Origin: a bacterium
GTDB taxonomy: Bacteria > Krumholzibacteriota > Krumholzibacteriia > Krumholzibacteriales > WJIX01
Direction: 5' to 3'
Assembly (NCBI GenBank): GCA_021160845.1
Contig: JAGHBT010000279.1
Span: 1-6,119 of the forward strand
Length of the DNA stretch: 6,119 bases
Every line of letters starts with the position of its first letter. The first letter of the stretch is position 1. Both the position numbers and the translations under genes were made by a program. The notes beneath the pieces were generated by a model. That model did not search any database. It was not told where the DNA came from and worked only from the letters and a program-made list of their open reading frames with translations. Below, in pieces: positions 3,855 through 6,119 of the stretch.

Positions 3855-6119
3855 ATGAGCGTTAAAACAACGATGACATTCGCAATAATAGCTACATTAT
3901 TTTGTGCCGTTATTTTTGCGACAACCGAAACATATTACTCAACCGCCGATGGTTATATGTTTCAAACGCTTTCTCCATCGTCGTGCGATAATATCGACGG
4001 AGACAATATAAAAGTAGGATTACAATCCAGTAATGATTACTACGACGGACTCATATGCTTTACTGGAATTACGGACGTTACCGTAACCAGCGCGACACTT
4101 AGATTATATGTTGAAAATATCACGGGAACTGTCGCAAGCATAGGAATTGGTGGAAGGTTTACTTCAAGCTTCAGTGAACCTTTACCGGATTGCAGTTGGT
4201 TTAGTTCCCACTGGACCGATGCGTTTGGTTCAATAATATCGGGTTTTACACCTGGGACGTGGGAAGAAATAGACGTAACTTCTCTTGTTAGCAGCCATAT
4301 CAGCGACGGTTTTATAGCTGTTTTGCTTGGAAGAACTGATGTTCCGTGGAACGGATACGTAACTTTCGACGATAGAGAAGGATCACACGATCCAGAATTA
4401 GTGATAGAAACTGATCCAATAACGGCATCCTTAACTAGCGTGGAAGACACTGATTGGGATTTGGGCAGCACTGGTGGGATGGTAACGACCCATTTTACGT
4501 TCACTTATTCCGGTTTAACGGACGGAATGATCTACGTTAGTTTAAAAGATGCTTCTGGGGATTTGGTAGATGCCTGGGGCACGGTTGATGCGGGGCACTT
4601 TCCGTCTTCCGGTGATTTCGATTCGGAAGATTATTCTATGCCGTATTCCGTTTTCGTAAGTCCGTCCAGGCCGATGCCGATTGAATTCTGTATCGGATGG
4701 GATAATGACCTCTATTCCCCGCCGGATTTCTGGGATACACCAGAAGACGATGACGATTGGACAAGTTTGGATTGCGTGGAACTAAATATAGAATATGTTC
4801 CACCCGATCTGACTTGCTCCTCCGCCCGTCCTGATGATGGCTCTACATCTCCGCCCTTTACAGTTGGACAAAGCGTTGATTGGTTTGTTACGATCAATAA
4901 CATAGGAACCGGAGATTCGCCAGACATGAACGCTCGTGTAGGTTATTATCTTGGAACTTCATCTTCAGACTATTCGACAAGGATTAGTTATGACGAATTT
5001 GATGACATAGCTTCGGGAGACAGCACAGTTGAGCATGATTCTTATACATTCACAATTGACGATGTTGGAACTCGATATTTAAATACCTGGGTAGATTACG
5101 AAAACGATATTGAGGAAGTGAACGAAGCCAATAACAAGAACTCTTATGGCCCATTTGATATAATAACAGCGGAATGCCCTTACATTTCCGAATCGAGCGA
5201 TTTGGATTTTGTTGTAGAAGAAGCCCATAGCGATTATTCTCCTTCATCTCGTAGCTTTCACATACAGGACTTCGATGATTCTGGTTGGAGTCTCGAACCA
5301 AGCTGCAGCTGGGTTGACTTAACACCGAGCGCTGGAACTGGAGATAGAACAATAACCGTAACTCTCGACGAAACGCAGATAGACGATTTCGTTGAAGGAA
5401 TATATCGGTGCACCATAATACTCCATCCAGACTCTTTGGAATGCACCGAAGATACAATTAATGTAGAATTGGAAGTAGCCAATACATCCGTTTTGCTGAC
5501 ACCCGAAAATGGAGATACAATTTTACCCGCTTTGATTGAATTTACGATTCTAACGAGGATATCTGGATGGCATTACGTATTTGTTCAACATGATACGGCA
5601 TCTGGTTGCTGCACTTCTTTGAATGGTGCTGTCCATAAATTAACTTCCGGCCCCAGCGGCGATACAATAAGTGTGATTATAGATTGCAGTTCTCTTCCGA
5701 TAGGTTCTTATAAATGGTGGGTTGTCAGTTGTATGGCAGGTGGAGGGCCGCCTTACTGGTTTAGTGAAGAATGCTATGATATAGTAATTGGACAAAGCGG
5801 AAGTATTCCAGAAAATTTATATTCGATTGCGTTAGGCCATTCGCATGGTTTCATCCAATTACCGGATAGCTGCTACTCTTTTGGAAAAAACGACAAGGGG
5901 CAACTCGGGCTAATGGATACAACAGATCGAAGTTCGCCAACTCCGGTTCCGGGAGTCCGCGGCATATTTCGCGCTGATGCAGGCAACGATCATACTATTG
6001 TTTTAAAATGCGATGGTTCGGTATGGACATGGGGAGATAATGAATTCGGCCAGCTTGGTGCTAGCACGGTCACGGCAAGACACTCTCCCCAGCAACTTTC
6101 CTCCCTTCCACGTATCCAA
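3855..6119 (+). CDS. Large secreted modular protein with RCC1 repeats (3' truncated by window)
   Basis: This frame is open for 755 codons and runs off the right edge. ATG 3855 lies 1 nt after the kinase stop, with GAGG at 3847-3850 as a closely spaced ribosome site, so translation is probably coupled. Residues 1-22 look like a signal peptide (Lys4, hydrophobic core, likely cut after VIFA); there is no lipobox. Modules, by pattern: 25-186 DNRLRE/CBM96-like (SATLRLYV, WEEIDVTSLV, DPELVIE ending); 187-315 beta-rich, unrecognised, with an acidic EDDDDW stretch; 316-436 CARDB-like (PPDLTCSS, NNIGTGDS, VNEANNKN); 441-543 BACON-like (WSLEPSCSWVDLTPSAGTG); 544-651 Ig/Fn3-like (LLTPENGDT, GSYKWWV); 656-755 two RCC1 blades (SFGKNDKGQLG and TWGDNEFGQLG). 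A full RCC1 propeller needs about seven blades, so several hundred residues lie beyond the window. Probable role is at the cell surface or in binding. No enzyme motif is seen. Confidence 0.85.
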   Translation, partial: MSVKTTMTFAIIATLFCAVIFATTETYYSTADGYMFQTLSPSSCDNIDGDNIKVGLQSSNDYYDGLICFTGITDVTVTSATLRLYVENITGTVASIGIGGRFTSSFSEPLPDCSWFSSHWTDAFGSIISGFTPGTWEEIDVTSLVSSHISDGFIAVLLGRTDVPWNGYVTFDDREGSHDPELVIETDPITASLTSVEDTDWDLGSTGGMVTTHFTFTYSGLTDGMIYVSLKDASGDLVDAWGTVDAGHFPSSGDFDSEDYSMPYSVFVSPSRPMPIEFCIGWDNDLYSPPDFWDTPEDDDDWTSLDCVELNIEYVPPDLTCSSARPDDGSTSPPFTVGQSVDWFVTINNIGTGDSPDMNARVGYYLGTSSSDYSTRISYDEFDDIASGDSTVEHDSYTFTIDDVGTRYLNTWVDYENDIEEVNEANNKNSYGPFDIITAECPYISESSDLDFVVEEAHSDYSPSSRSFHIQDFDDSGWSLEPSCSWVDLTPSAGTGDRTITVTLDETQIDDFVEGIYRCTIILHPDSLECTEDTINVELEVANTSVLLTPENGDTILPALIEFTILTRISGWHYVFVQHDTASGCCTSLNGAVHKLTSGPSGDTISVIIDCSSLPIGSYKWWVVSCMAGGGPPYWFSEECYDIVIGQSGSIPENLYSIALGHSHGFIQLPDSCYSFGKNDKGQLGLMDTTDRSSPTPVPGVRGIFRADAGNDHTIVLKCDGSVWTWGDNEFGQLGASTVTARHSPQQLSSLPRIQ

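Noticed and set aside
3895..3911. Lipoprotein signal around Cys17 of the secreted protein
   Set aside because: The residues before the cysteine (ATLF) have a bulky Phe at -1 and do not fit a lipobox; a standard signal-peptidase I site after VIFA fits better.
4040..4504. 154-codon minus-strand open frame within the secreted-protein gene
   Set aside because: It lies opposite an uninterrupted, domain-bearing coding frame; composition is Ser/Pro/Val-rich as expected of an antisense shadow.
5050..5457. 135-codon minus-strand open frame opposite the BACON-like region
   Set aside because: Antisense shadow of conserved domains on the plus strand, overlapping a second minus-strand frame, with no family signal.

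Overview
The window reads left to right on the + strand and splits into two operon-like blocks. Nothing in it fixes the taxon. A membrane Ser/Thr kinase with TPRs, an FHA-GGDEF protein and a very large secreted protein with DNRLRE/CARDB/BACON/RCC1-like domains would fit an environmental, probably diderm bacterium, perhaps of the FCB group or a nearby uncultured phylum. That placement is inference from domain repertoire. There are no RNA genes, transposase genes or CRISPR arrays, and no gene-free stretch longer than about 120 bases.

Bases 1-660 hold a small accessory region. It contains the last 28 codons of an unrecognised protein, a hicB-hicA toxin-antitoxin pair whose genes overlap by 4 nt, and an imperfect ~76-79 bp direct repeat on each side of the pair. 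Each repeat copy carries the 3' end of the same short reading frame, then a promoter-like -35 element, with a -10-like hexamer 17 bp further on at the repeat's end. One copy sits just ahead of hicBA and the other just ahead of the next operon.

Bases 627-6119 hold a signalling block. It begins with a candidate promoter (exact TTGACA, 17 bp, TATTTT), a 14-bp AT palindrome and a GC hairpin in the leader. Three tightly packed genes follow: (1) an FHA-GGDEF diguanylate cyclase with intact catalytic residues but a degenerate inhibitory site; (2) a transmembrane Ser/Thr protein kinase, with a complete cytoplasmic kinase domain and about eight TPRs on the far side of the membrane; (3) a secreted, modular beta-rich protein that runs off the window. 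Its modules are signal peptide, DNRLRE/CBM96-like, unknown, CARDB-like, BACON-like, Ig-like and RCC1 repeats. The intergenic gaps are 11 nt and 1 nt, so the three genes are probably co-transcribed.

The most interesting reading is a three-part circuit. An extracytoplasmic TPR sensor controls a Ser/Thr kinase, the phosphothreonine is read by the FHA domain of the neighbouring diguanylate cyclase, and the secreted protein is either an output or the ligand/partner of the sensor. The domains and spacing are seen in the sequence. The signalling links are inference.
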